From the NCBI GenBank assembly GCA_030770535.1, contig JASVEC010000009.1, positions 1,302,001 through 1,366,000 on the forward strand: 64,000 nucleotides of DNA, read 5' to 3'. A model generated the notes under the pieces. It saw only the letters and a program-made list of their open reading frames with translations. It had not been told where the DNA came from and did no database searches. Of the stretch, positions 43,097 through 55,197 are shown piece after piece. Source of the DNA: Batkoa obscura. Taxonomy: Eukaryota; Entomophthoromycota; Entomophthoromycetes; Entomophthorales; Batkoaceae. The position numbers and the translations under genes are program-made. Numbering within the stretch: the stretch's first letter is position 1; each line of letters opens with the position of its first letter.

Positions 43097-45049
43097 TAGA
43101 TTTTATTTATTTTTATGTCCACAGAAAAGCAGCCTATATGGGGATGTATTTTTTTGTTTAAGAATTTTACTAACAATTTTTCCGCTCAAATAGCGCTTAA
43201 AAAATGGAAAAAGTAATGAAGGCAAAAAAAACATCCCCATATATGCTTTTTTATTGAATAAAGTTTTTAGAGAATAATGGTAAACCAACAAAAAGAAACA
43301 AGTATTTAATGAAAGCTGGGAGGTTAGACTAAATAGTATTGAACCATAACATTTAACCTCGTGGACTTTAAATACATCATTTATACTTGTTATTATGATT
43401 TGGACCTTTCTAGTTGCTTTAAGGGTAATGATACTTTTAATCTATCTACTAATTGATTTTACTAATGTGAATTATAATATTACTAATTCTTTTTTATTTG
43501 ATATTAATACTAAGGTAAAGCCTTCACACCTAGATAGTAAAGATCTAGGTTTCATATGATACAATATTAGTTGGGCTGATGACAAGAAAATTTACAAGAA
43601 TATCATCACATATAACACGTTTGGAAAAGTATTACAGGTTTTATGAAAATTCTGGATATTGCTTTTTTTAGAATTTAGTATGGTTTACTAAAAGAAATGT
43701 TCTTTAAAAATTATCAATGTTAAAAAAATAGCTTTTGATTTTATTAATTTTATTTAAAATATTTTATATAGTGTTATAAAATTTTATAGCTAAGCTAAAA
43801 TTTTGTATAGATTAGTTTGATTTGTATTCGAGCTATTATTTACTGATTGTTTTTTATATTTTACAATTTAAGATATATGGTAAACTCAATTTATTTATCA
43901 GTAGGATTGAAAATTTGACTTTGTAATAGGAGGTATAATATAATTTCACTATTAGTGCTATCAGGATCGATTGTTTGCTACACAATGGTTCTAATAACAA
44001 CTATGAGGAAAAAACAGTCAATACAAACCACACATACAATTACTAGATGGAATGATTTTGATTAAAAATTTTACTTACACTTCATTTCATACTATTTATA
44101 ATTTATAGATAAATGATTCCAATAATTTAATAGTAAATATTGAATAGAAAGTTACGATTCTGTGATATAAATGGATATTATATGCTTTATCAAATATAAT
44201 AGCAACAGACATGATAAAAAAATATTCCATATTGATGACCTCTTTAAAACTAGCTCAATATTTTAAAAGATTTCACAGGTAAGTAAAGTGTCTGGATAAA
44301 GAGAGAGGCACATAGCCATATTATAATAGCGGGAGGATGGATATCCAAGGAGGATTTCAAAAAGGTGCTGTTTAATGAAAAAAACATAATTAATTTCAAC
44401 AATATTATTATCTACCAGTGTCATTGAATTATAAATCAACTGGCTATGAAGAGGATTAAACTTTACTTGCTTATACAGAACGATTAAAATGGGAAAAAAC
44501 AAGTAAAGTAGTAAAAAATTATTGATATATCGATTGAAAAGTAGATAGAAAAAGTAGATAGAAAAAGTAGTATTAAGAACTGGCTATCTACCTAATATTT
44601 GTGTCGAGCACAAAGGAGTATATAATAGCAAGCGTTGTAGAATTATAATTATATATAATTGAAAGTTATATTAGTTCATCTAGTCGTTACATGTGAGATT
44701 TATGTTATTCTGTTTTCATCTTTGTTATCAAATTAACTTCATAAAAAATAGTTGATTTTAATGGCGCTATTAGTGAAACTAAATTCATATCTTATTACTA
44801 AACCTAAGTTGTTGTTTTGATGACATAAAGTTAAAATAGTTGTCAGCACAACATTTATCGAAAACACGTAATCATACCTATTATTTACCTTTTTAAAGTT
44901 TAAAACTACATCAATATTTAAAATATAAGTAATGGGCTTGGCACAAATTGTATTAATGAATAAAAAAGCTTAATTTTATTATTCAAATCTTTAACACATT
45001 ACATTTAAAATGATGATATTAAAGTGTAAAAAGAAAAGCTTTTCAATCC
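43097..45049. other. Array spacer with a MITE
   Basis: It holds the MITE at 43137-43241 and an upstream block homologous to those before copies 3, 4 and 5 (around the AACCTCGTGGACTTTAAATA stretch). A 79-residue frame at 44263-44502 has no support. Confidence 0.45.
43137..43241 (-). mobile_element. Hairpin MITE, copy 16 (upstream of crystallin-like copy 2)
   Basis: Complete and TA-flanked, about 40 bases upstream of the lost start codon. The same site is filled in copies 4 and 6 and empty in copies 1, 3 and 5. Confidence 0.9.
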
Positions 45050-45472
45050 TCAAAGGGAAATCTTGCTTTCGGTTTTATCTGGTATTACAGTAACACTAGC
45101 AGAGATATCTTTTGTGATAGTAACATTGTCGTTAGTTAAGTCGCTTTCTATATTATTGATTTCGTTTTTTTTAGGCGAAACTCGAATAACTCCTACTGAA
45201 GTCATAACGTCATTATACCAATCAGGTACATTTCCTACACGTGAATTTAAATAAAACATAGTTCCTTTGCAATCTGCGTCAGCGAATACATAATGTTCTG
45301 ATATGAACCCATTAAAATCCCATGAAGTCATTCTGTCATTAAACCAATCTGGTACATTTTGACATCCTTTAAGGGTAGTACACCAACTTCCTCCGCTTTG
45401 ATTCGCATCTTCATAAAAGCAAATAGATTGTACAATAGCAATAAACACACCTAAAAAATAGAAATAAAGCAT
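45050..45472 (-). CDS. Beta/gamma-crystallin-like secreted protein, copy 3 (intact)
   Basis: A 140-residue protein with a signal peptide (MLYFYFLGVFIAIVQS). Two Greek-key-like motifs follow: CFYEDANQSGGSWC...VPDWFNDRMTSWDF, then YVFADADCKGTMFYLN...VPDWYNDVMTSV. Each ends in N-D-x-M-T-S, which fits the N/D-N/D-x-x-S/T-S calcium-binding signature of microbial beta/gamma-crystallins. The aromatic-x-G spacing is also like secreted I36-type inhibitors of that fold. A less conserved tail with N-E-I..IES..TN and KDIS follows. Cys pairs suggest disulphides. Extracellular, role unknown: wall binding, calcium binding or protease inhibition are all possible. It is the best-preserved member. The MITE insertion site upstream is empty here. 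Confidence 0.82.
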   Translation of the reverse strand: MLYFYFLGVFIAIVQSICFYEDANQSGGSWCTTLKGCQNVPDWFNDRMTSWDFNGFISEHYVFADADCKGTMFYLNSRVGNVPDWYNDVMTSVGVIRVSPKKNEINNIESDLTNDNVTITKDISASVTVIPDKTESKISL

Positions 45473-47787
45473 TGGATTTTTTATTTTAACTTTATAAAAA
45501 TCCTATCTATTTATACTTTTTTATCGAATGTGGTTCTAAAGAATAATAAGCCACAAAAAAGAGAACAGGAGCTTTGATTATCTTTATGTTCGTTTAAATA
45601 ACAGTATACTTTTAGGGATACACTATAACAAACAAAATCATTGAAACCTTCTAATATAATTTAGAGTATTCTACATCTGAGCAATTTATAGTTAATAAAC
45701 TATATACCTCAAAATTATAAATAATGAAAAGAAGTAAGGAATCAGTGTATAAAATCTCATGGATTTTAAATACATGATTTATCCTTATTATTATGATTTT
45801 CAACTTTATCAGCTGTTCAAAAATAGTAAAAATTAAATTCAACCATAATTTTAAAGCAATAAGCAAAAAAATTGTTAAGCTTTTAATATAAAATATGAGT
45901 GTCAATAAATTTTTTAATTAGCACCAAAAACAAGACTATTGTATGCTAGTAGCTTATTTGTACTTCTATACAGTACAACATCAGTTAGATGGATAATTAG
46001 AAGGTCCGCAATAGTATTGTTGTGCATAAAATGTTTGGAGAAGTATTACCAGTTTTTGAAAAACTCTGAAAATGAATATTCTACAATTTAGTACAGATTA
46101 CTAAAAATAAAATGTGTTCTTGTTTAAAGTTTGCCATTTTAAAAAGAATGCGGGTTTTAATATTACTACTTTTAGTGTATAATATTTTAATGTAGCATAC
46201 TGAATAATTTTATAATAAAGATATATTTTTATAGATACAAGTTTGATTTATGTTAAAGTATCGACTCATAGTTTAAATATTGCATTAGTTTTATAAATTC
46301 TGTTGATTAATAGAACAAAAATTTAACCATTGAGTAAGAAGTATATGATGCTTTTGTTATTATTGTTATTAGAAACAGTTGTTTACTACATAATAATTAT
46401 CAGCACAAGGTCAACAAAAAATTAGGCAACACAAGTCTCTTAAACAATGGCTTGATAAACCGACCTTAATAGAGCACTCTACATACACTTTGCTTCATAT
46501 AGATTTTGAAAATCCTGTATTATTTCTATTTTCAATACAGACATTAGATAAATATCTGGGTTAAAAAAAACATATTCTTTTAGATTTTTTCAATGGGTAG
46601 ATCAATAATTTATTACCTATCTTTTTTGAATTGTCTGCTTTAATAAGTCAATGTAGCACAAGTGTAACTGTATCATCTTCATAGTTGCTTAGATCCATCT
46701 TAATGATGCTGATAGATAATGCAATCGATGGAACCATTTCAATATCCGTTTCATTAAATATCACCTTTTTGCATATATTAATGAGAACCAAGCTGGCTGC
46801 TACATTACTACAAATATGCATCACTTATTTATTCGTTTATTTAACTATTTTGTATAACTTTTTGGAGCGTTTAACTGAGGTTGAACTGTTTTTTAAACTA
46901 TAATGTATTTGGTTTAGCTGCTATCTTTCATCTAATAAATCCTAAAATAAACTTTTTTGGAAGGCATTTGTCTAAATGCAATGTTAGCTAAAACTGAGTA
47001 TTATATACCGAATCCAGTGAACTTTAAGGGTTGTGAAATTCAGAAAAGCTTTCCTGGAAACGTAGGAAGGACATTGACGTTTTACTATACTTGATAGGAT
47101 TAGATAGCCAAAATTTAATCCATTTCTATTCCAATTCCTTGAGGGCTTCGCATAAAATGGTGAGAGTGATATGATTGTAAGACAGTTATTGGATTGACAA
47201 TGGGCCAAATTAGATAAAAGTAAAAGTTTCTGTGCAAGGTCCATAATCCTACAGAAACGATAGGGGACCTTATCAAAGTTCAATCATGTTTACTTCTAAA
47301 ACTAAATAGCTACCTAATGGTTATATTAGGAGAAAGATGGTAATGGTGATATTTTAACAAAAACTGTGTGCAGTCAGATGGGAGTAGAATCCTCAACTAA
47401 AATTGATCCATTTAGCCATCTTATATGTGTTTTTTATTATTTGTATTATTAACATCCCAGTTATTATAAACACTATACAATAAACAATTGATCATAACAG
47501 CTCTAGTAGTGAAGTTATACTCCACTTCCTATTACAAAGTCCAATCTTCAGTTCTATAGTAAAAAAATGTGAAAAATCGAAAAAATCATCAAATCAGGTT
47601 GTATTGAATATATTAAATTATGTTGGTTAATTTTTTAAAATTGTAGTTGTACTAATACCCAGGTTACGAAATAGTGTTTTTGGGATAAATTGAATTAAGT
47701 TATACAAAATTTTTTATTACTAAATTCGTTAGTGTGTCATATTAAAGTGGTTATAAAATAAAAGTAATGGGATCAAAGGTCGTTAAA
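45473..47787. other. Array spacer with a decayed duplicated block
   Basis: The upstream region of copy 3, followed by old gene-like relics on the minus strand (46620-47560). None is a working gene. Short frames at 45651, 46685 and 46984 are remnants or shadows. Confidence 0.4.
47010..47750. repeat. Duplicated relic block, right copy
   Basis: Partner of 41500-42170. It reads on the minus strand as broken protein-like pieces without a recognisable family. Confidence 0.65.
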
Positions 47788-48213
47788 TCATAAAAAGGGA
47801 GTCTTAGCATCAACCATTTTAACTCTTGTAACAACACTGTTAGTAGGATCTTTTATGATAGTAACATTTTGATTAGTGAAGCCATTTTCTATATACTTTA
47901 CTTCATTACGGAAAGAAGGAGCACTAGATAAATACACTGAGGTCATAACATCATTGAACCAATCATCTATATTTCCTTTAACTCCAGATGATCTGAAACT
48001 ATTTCCCTTGTAATCTGCGTCTAAATATGCATTAGTTTTAAACCAACTCTTTGCATCATCCCAAGAAGTCATTTTATCATTAAGCCAATCAGGTACATTG
48101 GTACATCCTACTGTATAGGCATACCATTCTGCCCCTCTTTGATCTGCATACTCATAAAAGCAAATAGATTGTACAGTAACAATAAGGACAACTAAAAAAT
48201 AAAAAATAAACGT
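47788..48213 (-). pseudogene. Beta/gamma-crystallin-like secreted protein, copy 4 (start codon lost)
   Basis: The frame is open from the signal peptide (FIFYFLVVLIVTVQS) through both motifs (VPDWLNDKMTSW and DDWFNDVMTSVYL) to the stop at 47788. Its first codon is ACG (48211-48213), where the intact genes have ATG. An internal ATG (MTSWDD) would give 94 residues without a signal peptide. The 5' 191 bases equal copy 2. Either a dead gene or one using a non-AUG start. Confidence 0.75.
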
Positions 48214-48255
48214 TAGATTTTATTTATTTTTATGTCCACAGAAAAGCAGTCTATA

Positions 48256-48356
48256 TATGGGGATGTATCTTTATGTTTAAGAATTTTACTAACAATTTTT
48301 CCACTTAAATAGCGCTTAAAAGATGTAAAAAGTGAAGTCAAAAAAACGCCCCCATA
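48256..48356 (-). mobile_element. Hairpin MITE, copy 17 (upstream of crystallin-like copy 4)
   Basis: Complete: TATGGGGATGTATCTTTATG ... ACGCCCCCATA. Same position relative to the gene as copy 16. Confidence 0.88.
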
Positions 48357-48834
48357 TACTTTTTTATTGAATGAAGTTTTTGGAGAATAGTGATAAGCCA
48401 AAAAAAAGAAACAAGTATTTAATGAAAGCTGGGAGGTTCGACTAGATAGTATTGAACCATAATATTTAACCTCGTGGGATTTAAATACATTATTCTTTAT
48501 TGCTAATAGGAATATGATTTTATTACCTACTTGAAAATTATCCAAGGCTTTAGTTTATCAATCAATCTAATATCATGAGATTCTGTTAACATAAAATATT
48601 AATATTATGGCTTCTTTTATCTGACAGTAAGTTAAGGTTTCTATGCAAATGTGGTGTAATCGATGATTCCATATGATGCAGTATTAAGTAGATGAATTAC
48701 AAGGAGATCTACAAGAATACTCTTATCTATTATTTGTTTGAAGAAGTATTGACAGATTTTTAAAAACAGTTAAGTTTACCTTTTTTAGAATTTTGTATAA
48801 TTTACTAAACAAAAGTGTTCTGATTGAAAATTAA

Positions 48835-48927
48835 GGGATATCTTTTTAATTTCATTAATTTGTCCGTTTAAGTACTATTCAGTAGAGAAATTGCAGTAAA
48901 ATCATATGCAAAAAAATCAATATTGAG
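48835..48927 (+). mobile_element. Hairpin MITE, copy 18 (very decayed)
   Basis: Traces of the core: TTTCATTAATTTGTCC, AAGTACTATTCAGTAGAG and GCAGTAAAATC. The ends are not recognisable. Confidence 0.4.
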
Positions 48928-49524
48928 ATTAATCTTATTTATGGGTACGTCAAAAAATTTCAGTAATTGGATTGATTATTATTTTACTATGAATATGTAT
49001 TGCTGATTTATTGCTATATTTCACTAACCTGTATAGCTCTTTTAAACATTGGTATAAATGTAAAAGTTTTTAGTTTTGACCTTATATTTTAATGACATTT
49101 ACTGTTATTCCATCCAGTAAAATATTGTTCAAGCTTTGGATGAACATTGGATTTACAGCTTTTGTTTCAGTATCTTATTAATTGAAAGCTTTTAGCATAG
49201 ATTCATTAGTTTTTATTTACAAACGAGGGAAGGCTTATTGTTAAATTATTTTGAACTATTACATAATTCTCATGTTTTAAAGTAATTAAATAAGATATGG
49301 GGATGTCTGAATTGGCTTCAAATTTATTTAAAATTAATCCAAATTTTAAGTTTTTAAATTTGTAAGTTCTTAACATGCGGTTGGTTAAATTTAAAAAGTT
49401 TAATTAAATCTTTTTATTTAACTTAGAAGATTTGTTTTAATTGTTTTTTTTTTAAATAATTAATTTTTTAAATTATATGCTTTGTATTATTTTTATTAAA
49501 TATTCAATAAATATATAATATATA

Positions 49525-49627
49525 TATGGGGATGTATTTTTTTGTTTAAAAATCCTACTAATAATCTTTCCGCTCAAATAGCGCTTAAAAGATGGAAAAA
49601 GTGATGAAATCAAAAAAAACATCCCCT
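49525..49627 (-). mobile_element. Hairpin MITE, copy 19
   Basis: Left end TATGGGGATGTATTTTTTTG, core AAATAGCGCTTAAAAGATGG. It ends ACATCCCC without the final ATA. Confidence 0.85.
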
Positions 49628-49905
49628 TTTATTTTCATGACATTGCTGTAAGATGGTTTTTTTTACAAATATTATTTTTAAAAAATCCAAAAAAATATAA
49701 TAAATATGAGTGTTTACTATTTAATAACAATAAAATCTTTTTAAAGCTGTAAAGAGCATCAAGCCTTAGTCAATCAACCCCTTAACCTCTTCCGCAAATT
49801 TACTTACTATTTAATAGACCACCTACCCGAAAGGGTTTAGGTTTTTATAAAAATTAAGTTGGACATCTTTTTAAGATTTATCCAAAAAATACAAAAAGCT
49901 AAACA

Positions 49906-50215
49906 ATGAGTGTTACTTTGAATCCTTCTGCATTAATTGAACTTTTTTTACTACACGTTCATATAGAATATTCAGCTTATCGAAGAAAGTTAATGATTTT
50001 GAAGGGTCTAATATATATATATGAAAACGCTCGAGGGCTAAGGAATACTTCAAAAGATCATTCAATATTTAGCCACTTTGATGGGCAGGCTCCCTTTGAT
50101 GAATAATTTATATCCTAATGGGCTTACCAAGGCTCGAATTCCAAATCCTGGATTATGGGAATCAGAGCTCATTGAATTTTACATGAAATTTAAAAATTCT
50201 AGCAATATACACTAA
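49906..50215 (+). pseudogene. Unidentified gene relic
   Basis: A 66-codon frame (SVTLNPSALIELFLLHVHI, HFDGQAPFDE) is followed at once, in another frame, by PNGLTKARIPNPGLWESELI. Both read like protein, so this is probably the remains of a gene. The family is not recognised. Confidence 0.35.
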
Positions 50216-51084
50216 ATAAGCTTTAAATCTACCCTTTGATGTTTATTTTATAATGTGCCGAATGAGATAACAATAAATAACAATAAAAACATACCCGATT
50301 TTACTGATCTTTTAAATCTAGCTCGATGTACCGAAATTTATATGGATTAGTAAAATACATCAATTAAGAGTATAAATATCTACAACAATGTAACATCTAA
50401 TTTAACTATTTCTGATGAGCGTAGAAAAATAATACTAAATAAAATAGACAAAGATCCTTTTATCTAAAACATATTGAGCAGTGTTATCAAGATAGCTTTA
50501 AGCTGTTATTAGAACATCAAAGTTACATTTGTATTGTATAGATTGATTGGATTGAAAAAACAAAAAGGTAAATAAAATTATAATTTAACCATCAGTATAT
50601 ATGTATAACATTCATATGACATTTGTATTGAAAATAAAAAAGCCATAGTTATGATAAAAGTAATGTTTGAGTATGAATGTATAAAAGTTTGAACTGACAT
50701 TGGTTTATCTAGCCAGCGCGTGACATATCTAAACTAACATTCTCGCCATCTTCATAAAAATAATCATTATCCGGAAACAACAATTTGGAACGGCTAAAAT
50801 GTTAATTTTATAATTACTATTCAATAATCCGATTTTAGTTTCGTTAATAAATTGATTAACTGTTATCTAATTTTATTTTATTTAATTCAATAATATAAAA
50901 ATACTGAATTCCCTTTATGAATTTATAAGGCTATGTATATATACTATAGAGTAATGACTTCAATACATAACAACTCAATTTATATAAAACTTAACTTTAT
51001 TACTAGAATTCTTAACATACATCACTATGCTATATACGCAATTAGATGATAAAGATAAAAGTAACCGAGTTTTTAAAGTGAAGC

Positions 51085-51498
51085 CTAATCATCAATCTTA
51101 CCTGAACTTATAGTAATACTATTTGAAGAATCCTTTATTATAGTAGCATTATGATTAGATAATTCATTTTTTACATGACTTGCCTCATTGCCATTTAAAC
51201 AAGGTATTTTACTAATCCATACTGAAGACATACCGTCATTAAACCAACTAGGCACATTTACATCTTCTGTACTTATTTCTGAATAGTTTATCAAGCAATA
51301 ATCATCAGTAAATAGCGTATAAATATCAGTGCGGCCATCTGCCTTACTCCATGAAGTCCTTTACTCATTAATCCACATAGGTAAATTGAAACATCCATAA
51401 GAATCAGTACACCATCCTAGACCTTTTTGATCCGCACATTAGAAAAAGCAAATAGATATAACAGTATCAATAAGAGCAAAGAAGGAATAAAGACGAAT
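51085..51498 (-). pseudogene. Beta/gamma-crystallin-like secreted protein, copy 5 (decayed)
   Basis: The second half is open (51085-51294) and shows VPSWFNDGMSSVWI, a good second motif, plus the NEASHVKNELSNHNATIIKDSS tail in pieces. The first half contains in-frame stops (one after ICFF, one after the MWINE stretch) and the start ATG is not preserved. It was probably a normal member of the array. Confidence 0.82.
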
Positions 51499-51613
51499 CA
51501 CTGTTTTCTGTTGTTATTTCACACATAGAAATGTAGCTTATCTATGCTTTTTTATTGAGTATAGCTTTAAAGAATAACAAGTCACTAAAAGTAAACAGGT
51601 ATTTCATTTTCTA

Positions 51614-51718
51614 TATGGGGATGTATTTTTATGTTTAAGAATTTTACTAACAATTTTTCCACTCAAATAGCGCTTAAAAGATAGAAAAAATAATAAAACC
51701 AAAAAAAACATCCTCATA
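51614..51718 (-). mobile_element. Hairpin MITE, copy 20
   Basis: Complete: TATGGGGATGTATTTTTATG ... ACATCCTCATA. It lies upstream of crystallin-like copy 5, but about 75 bases away from the site used in copies 2, 4 and 6, so it is an independent insertion. Confidence 0.88.
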
Positions 51719-53769
51719 TATTCAGTTAAATATCAATAAAAATAAAGAAACAAAGTTTCAGAACAAGCTTAATAAAAACTTCTAAGTCAAGTTGAAATAT
51801 TTTATATTCAAATACTCTATAAATAAAATTTTATATCTTGCTAGCAATGAATTATAAAAACAAGTAATAAATTATTGCATGGAACCTCATGGACTTTAAG
51901 AGATTATCAATACTTACTATTATGGTTTACAATTTTATCAGCTGTTTTAGAAAAACCAATACTCTTACTTTAGACAGTTTAAACACTTTCAAAATCTCAG
52001 ATATAAAACAATGTAAAGTTTTAGTGCATAAAAAGCATCAATATACAGTTGCTTGTAAAAATTGTTCCAAAATTTGAAGTGGTCAACTTTAAAGATTAAT
52101 TTTTCACTAACTAACAATCAAAAAAAGGCTTTTTTTAGATATGTATATGATTTTTGTGCATTAATATTTATGTAGAGTATTATTTTTATTAATTTTGTAT
52201 TAAATGAAATGTTTTGACTTATCTTAAAGTTTGAAAGTGGGGCAGTTTTTAAGGAACCTAGTAAAAAATTACGAAGATTTTAACACCTTTTCATTCTTAT
52301 TACTAACATCTGGTATGATTTTTTTTCATATAATTGATGGATATATAGAATAATTCATGATAAATTTCAGTTTGGATAGTATATATATGACCGTAGAATA
52401 TAAACTTATTTGAAAGTGATTCCAAATCTCAATAAATATGATATCATATAATATTTATAAAACTTTTTATTAAACAAACAACTCGGACTTGTAGAGATTC
52501 TAAAATTACATTATAAATTAAATTACCTTTAGAGTTTTTAAAAAAAATTCATTTGGCATTTATGTAGTTTGAGCTTTTTTTTCATTTTATAATACAAAAC
52601 AGCTACAATAGAAATATTTTTAAAAACCTTAAAGGCAATTTATCAATGTAAAATTTTAAACTCAATAAGCTTGAGGCATTTGAATAAAAAACTTCATAAA
52701 ATATTCTATGATACCACATTTATTAAATTTCGGAAATGCTTTCAAATAAGTTTATATTCTATAATCAAGTTTAACTATTTGAGCTAAAATCGTAATGAAG
52801 TAAGCTATATACCTATTAATTATATAGTAAAAATTAGTAAGTTGTTATTATTAATGACAAAAAGCTATACAAATTCTAGTAAATTTTTTAGTTTCTCGAA
52901 AATTATTCCGTTTAAACCAAAGTATTTAGTTTGATATAAAAATTAGAAAAGGAATATTTCACTTAAATATTGATATAGAGTGATATTGAATATAAGCGCA
53001 AAAAATGCAATATTTAAGTATCAATTATTGAAAAATGAACCTTTAAAGCCAAGAGCTTAGTTTTTAGGACAATTTCAAAATTGACTGATTTGTATTAAAA
53101 TCAATTAGTAAACTTTTAATTTATCTCTGTCATTTGAAAATAGTGCTTTTAAATTGTATTCTTTAAATTGATGTCACTTATTTATAATTTTTCAAAATAA
53201 ACCGAGTTTAACCTTTTCTTATTATATTATAGTTAGAAAGTACAATATACACCATTTATGTTATACAAGTATTAATTAAATAAACAAAACTAATAGTGTC
53301 TTCAAGCTAAATACTGTTCATTTATACTATAAATAATCTTTTAGTTAATACTCAATAAGTATAAATAGTAGTTGCATATAGACAAGTGCTATTAACAAAA
53401 TAAGCCCTATGTTTCGATAATAAATATCAGCTGAGAACCAGATAGATGACCTTAACGTCATTTAATGAACTTATTCTTTTGCGCATTAAAAAGTATTAAA
53501 GAACAGTAAATTACTAAAGTACAGTGAGTAATTCAATATGATTTTGAACAACTAATAAATTTAGAAGAAATTTAGAATAAACATATAAAGAAGATAATTA
53601 ATAGGTTTTTTTATAACAGTTCAAATCCGAATTTTATAGATATTTATTTACCGCCAATAAAGAAGAAAACGAAGAGCAAGTCTAAAGGCAGTTATTGAAA
53701 GGTTAATAAATATTTGATTAATTAAAAACTTGAAGGATAAGAGAACCAAGTAAAGTAAGTATAAATAAA

Positions 53770-53822
53770 AGTAATAATAGATAAAAGTACTAATAGATAA
53801 AAGTAATAATAGATAAAAGTCT
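53770..53822. repeat. Short tandem repeat, unit about 21 then 13 bases
   Basis: Repeated TAATAGATAAAAGT units, three to four copies with small changes. Confidence 0.75.
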
Positions 53823-54078
53823 TATAGATTATATAAATAAATTTTAAAGAATACAATCACTTATACCTTTATAATATTCTGAGATATACGTTGAAATAAT
53901 ATCTATTTAAGTAACTTTGTCATTTATTCTTTGTTAATTCATATTCATTATTAACTCAAATAATTAAACATAAAATACTATTTTATTATAAGTAATTGTT
54001 ATATATTTAGAATCCGGAATATTAAAAAAACTATATATACTAAATAAAAATATGCTAGAAAAATTATAAAAAAATTAA

Positions 54079-55197
54079 ATGTTTCAAATCATATTTGTTT
54101 ATTTTTTTATTACTTCTATTTTAAGTCAAGATCCCCTTGGACTAACCTACTTAGATAAAACATGCTATAGAATTGACTATGATATGGTATGGTTTGAAGT
54201 TGATATATCACCTAAATATCAACGTAATTGTCAACCTTTACACCATTGGCTAATAATAGTAGGAAAGGACGAACAATCAGAGGAGTGGTACAAAGGAAAG
54301 AGTTGCCTACGTAATTCTAAATCCTGTTGTTTATTTTGTCGTCAGTATTGTACTGATAATTTTCGAGTAAAGACCACGGATTCTATCGATGAGTTGAAAA
54401 ATTTATATACTATGGAACTTACATCTACAAATAAAGAGAGAGATTATTTATATGTAGCTCCTAACATTGGTAGTTTGAATTATGTTTCTGTGGATTTAAG
54501 GCAAGGTTTGAGATCCATTATTGTTCCTATGGATAACTTACACCCAGATGACCAAAATTATCGTCAGGTTTTCCAAATTAAAATGACTGAAAGTATAGTC
54601 ACTAAGGTATTAAACAATACTAAATTATACAATAAGGATGCCCAAACAATCCAGTCTAATGACTATATCTTAAGTATTGATAAAATTTGTCTCTTAGCTA
54701 ATGATGTATTGCGAACCGCTGCCATGGAATATAATTTTAGCAATTGCTTTAAGTTAATCCCAACTTCAGAAATTCAAACGAGTTGTGGTTTCTGGGGTGC
54801 AGACTATGATGAGGGTCGTGGTTCTTACTGCAGTGCAGCTAAGGTTTCTAACGAAGCTACTGCTTTAGCTTCATGTCTTACCCATTTACCATTAATTAAT
54901 ACTTCAAAATTAGCTTATAATAATAAAGCTCTAGAATATATGAGAACTGCTGTTGTTGCTGGTATTTCAGCTATTCCATATGCTGGTTTGGTTTTGGCGG
55001 CCACTACTAATGCCATTTTAGGCCCTACAGCAGACCAAGAGATTCTAAATGAATATAAAGGAAAGGAGTTTGATGAAAAACTGGTCATCCTAAGTGGAAT
55101 TCGTAAACAGGTTTTAAGGGAAAGTGCTAAGCTTGCGAAAGGATATATTAAAGATCATTTTGGCCAGCTTATTGGATCAATTAAAAATGTGTTATAG
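54079..55197 (+). CDS. Secreted protein of unknown family, 372 residues
   Basis: A single-exon gene. It starts with a signal peptide (MFQIIFVYFFITSILSQ). Residues 30-100 are Cys-rich (NCQP, SCLRNSKSCCLFCRQYC), suggesting a disulphide-knotted N-terminal domain. The middle is a mixed globular region with SIDKICLLANDVL and further Cys. Residues about 295-320 form a Gly/Ala-rich hydrophobic stretch (AVVAGISAIPYAGLVLAAT) that could be a membrane-inserting helical hairpin. The C-terminus is amphipathic and lysine-rich (LRESAKLAKGYIKDHFGQL). Likely extracellular. I do not recognise the family. It stands alone on the plus strand inside the crystallin-like array, and its codon use looks better preserved than its surroundings. 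Confidence 0.78.
   Translation: MFQIIFVYFFITSILSQDPLGLTYLDKTCYRIDYDMVWFEVDISPKYQRNCQPLHHWLIIVGKDEQSEEWYKGKSCLRNSKSCCLFCRQYCTDNFRVKTTDSIDELKNLYTMELTSTNKERDYLYVAPNIGSLNYVSVDLRQGLRSIIVPMDNLHPDDQNYRQVFQIKMTESIVTKVLNNTKLYNKDAQTIQSNDYILSIDKICLLANDVLRTAAMEYNFSNCFKLIPTSEIQTSCGFWGADYDEGRGSYCSAAKVSNEATALASCLTHLPLINTSKLAYNNKALEYMRTAVVAGISAIPYAGLVLAATTNAILGPTADQEILNEYKGKEFDEKLVILSGIRKQVLRESAKLAKGYIKDHFGQLIGSIKNVL

Larger units (their letters stand above)
48214..51084. other. Array spacer with MITEs and gene relics
   Basis: MITE copies lie at 48256-48356, about 48835-48927 (very diverged) and 49525-49627. A decayed gene fragment lies at 49906-50215. Otherwise AT-rich. Confidence 0.45.
51499..54078. other. 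Intergenic DNA with a MITE
   Basis: MITE at 51614-51718. An upstream block homologous to the other array members ends at about 51960. Then follow 2 kb of AT-rich DNA with a degenerate 13-bp repeat at 53770-53822. No supported gene. Confidence 0.45.

Noticed and set aside
49295-49312. Lone ATATGGGGATGTC resembling a MITE end
   Set aside because: No core or second terminus follows; at most a fragment, too short to call.
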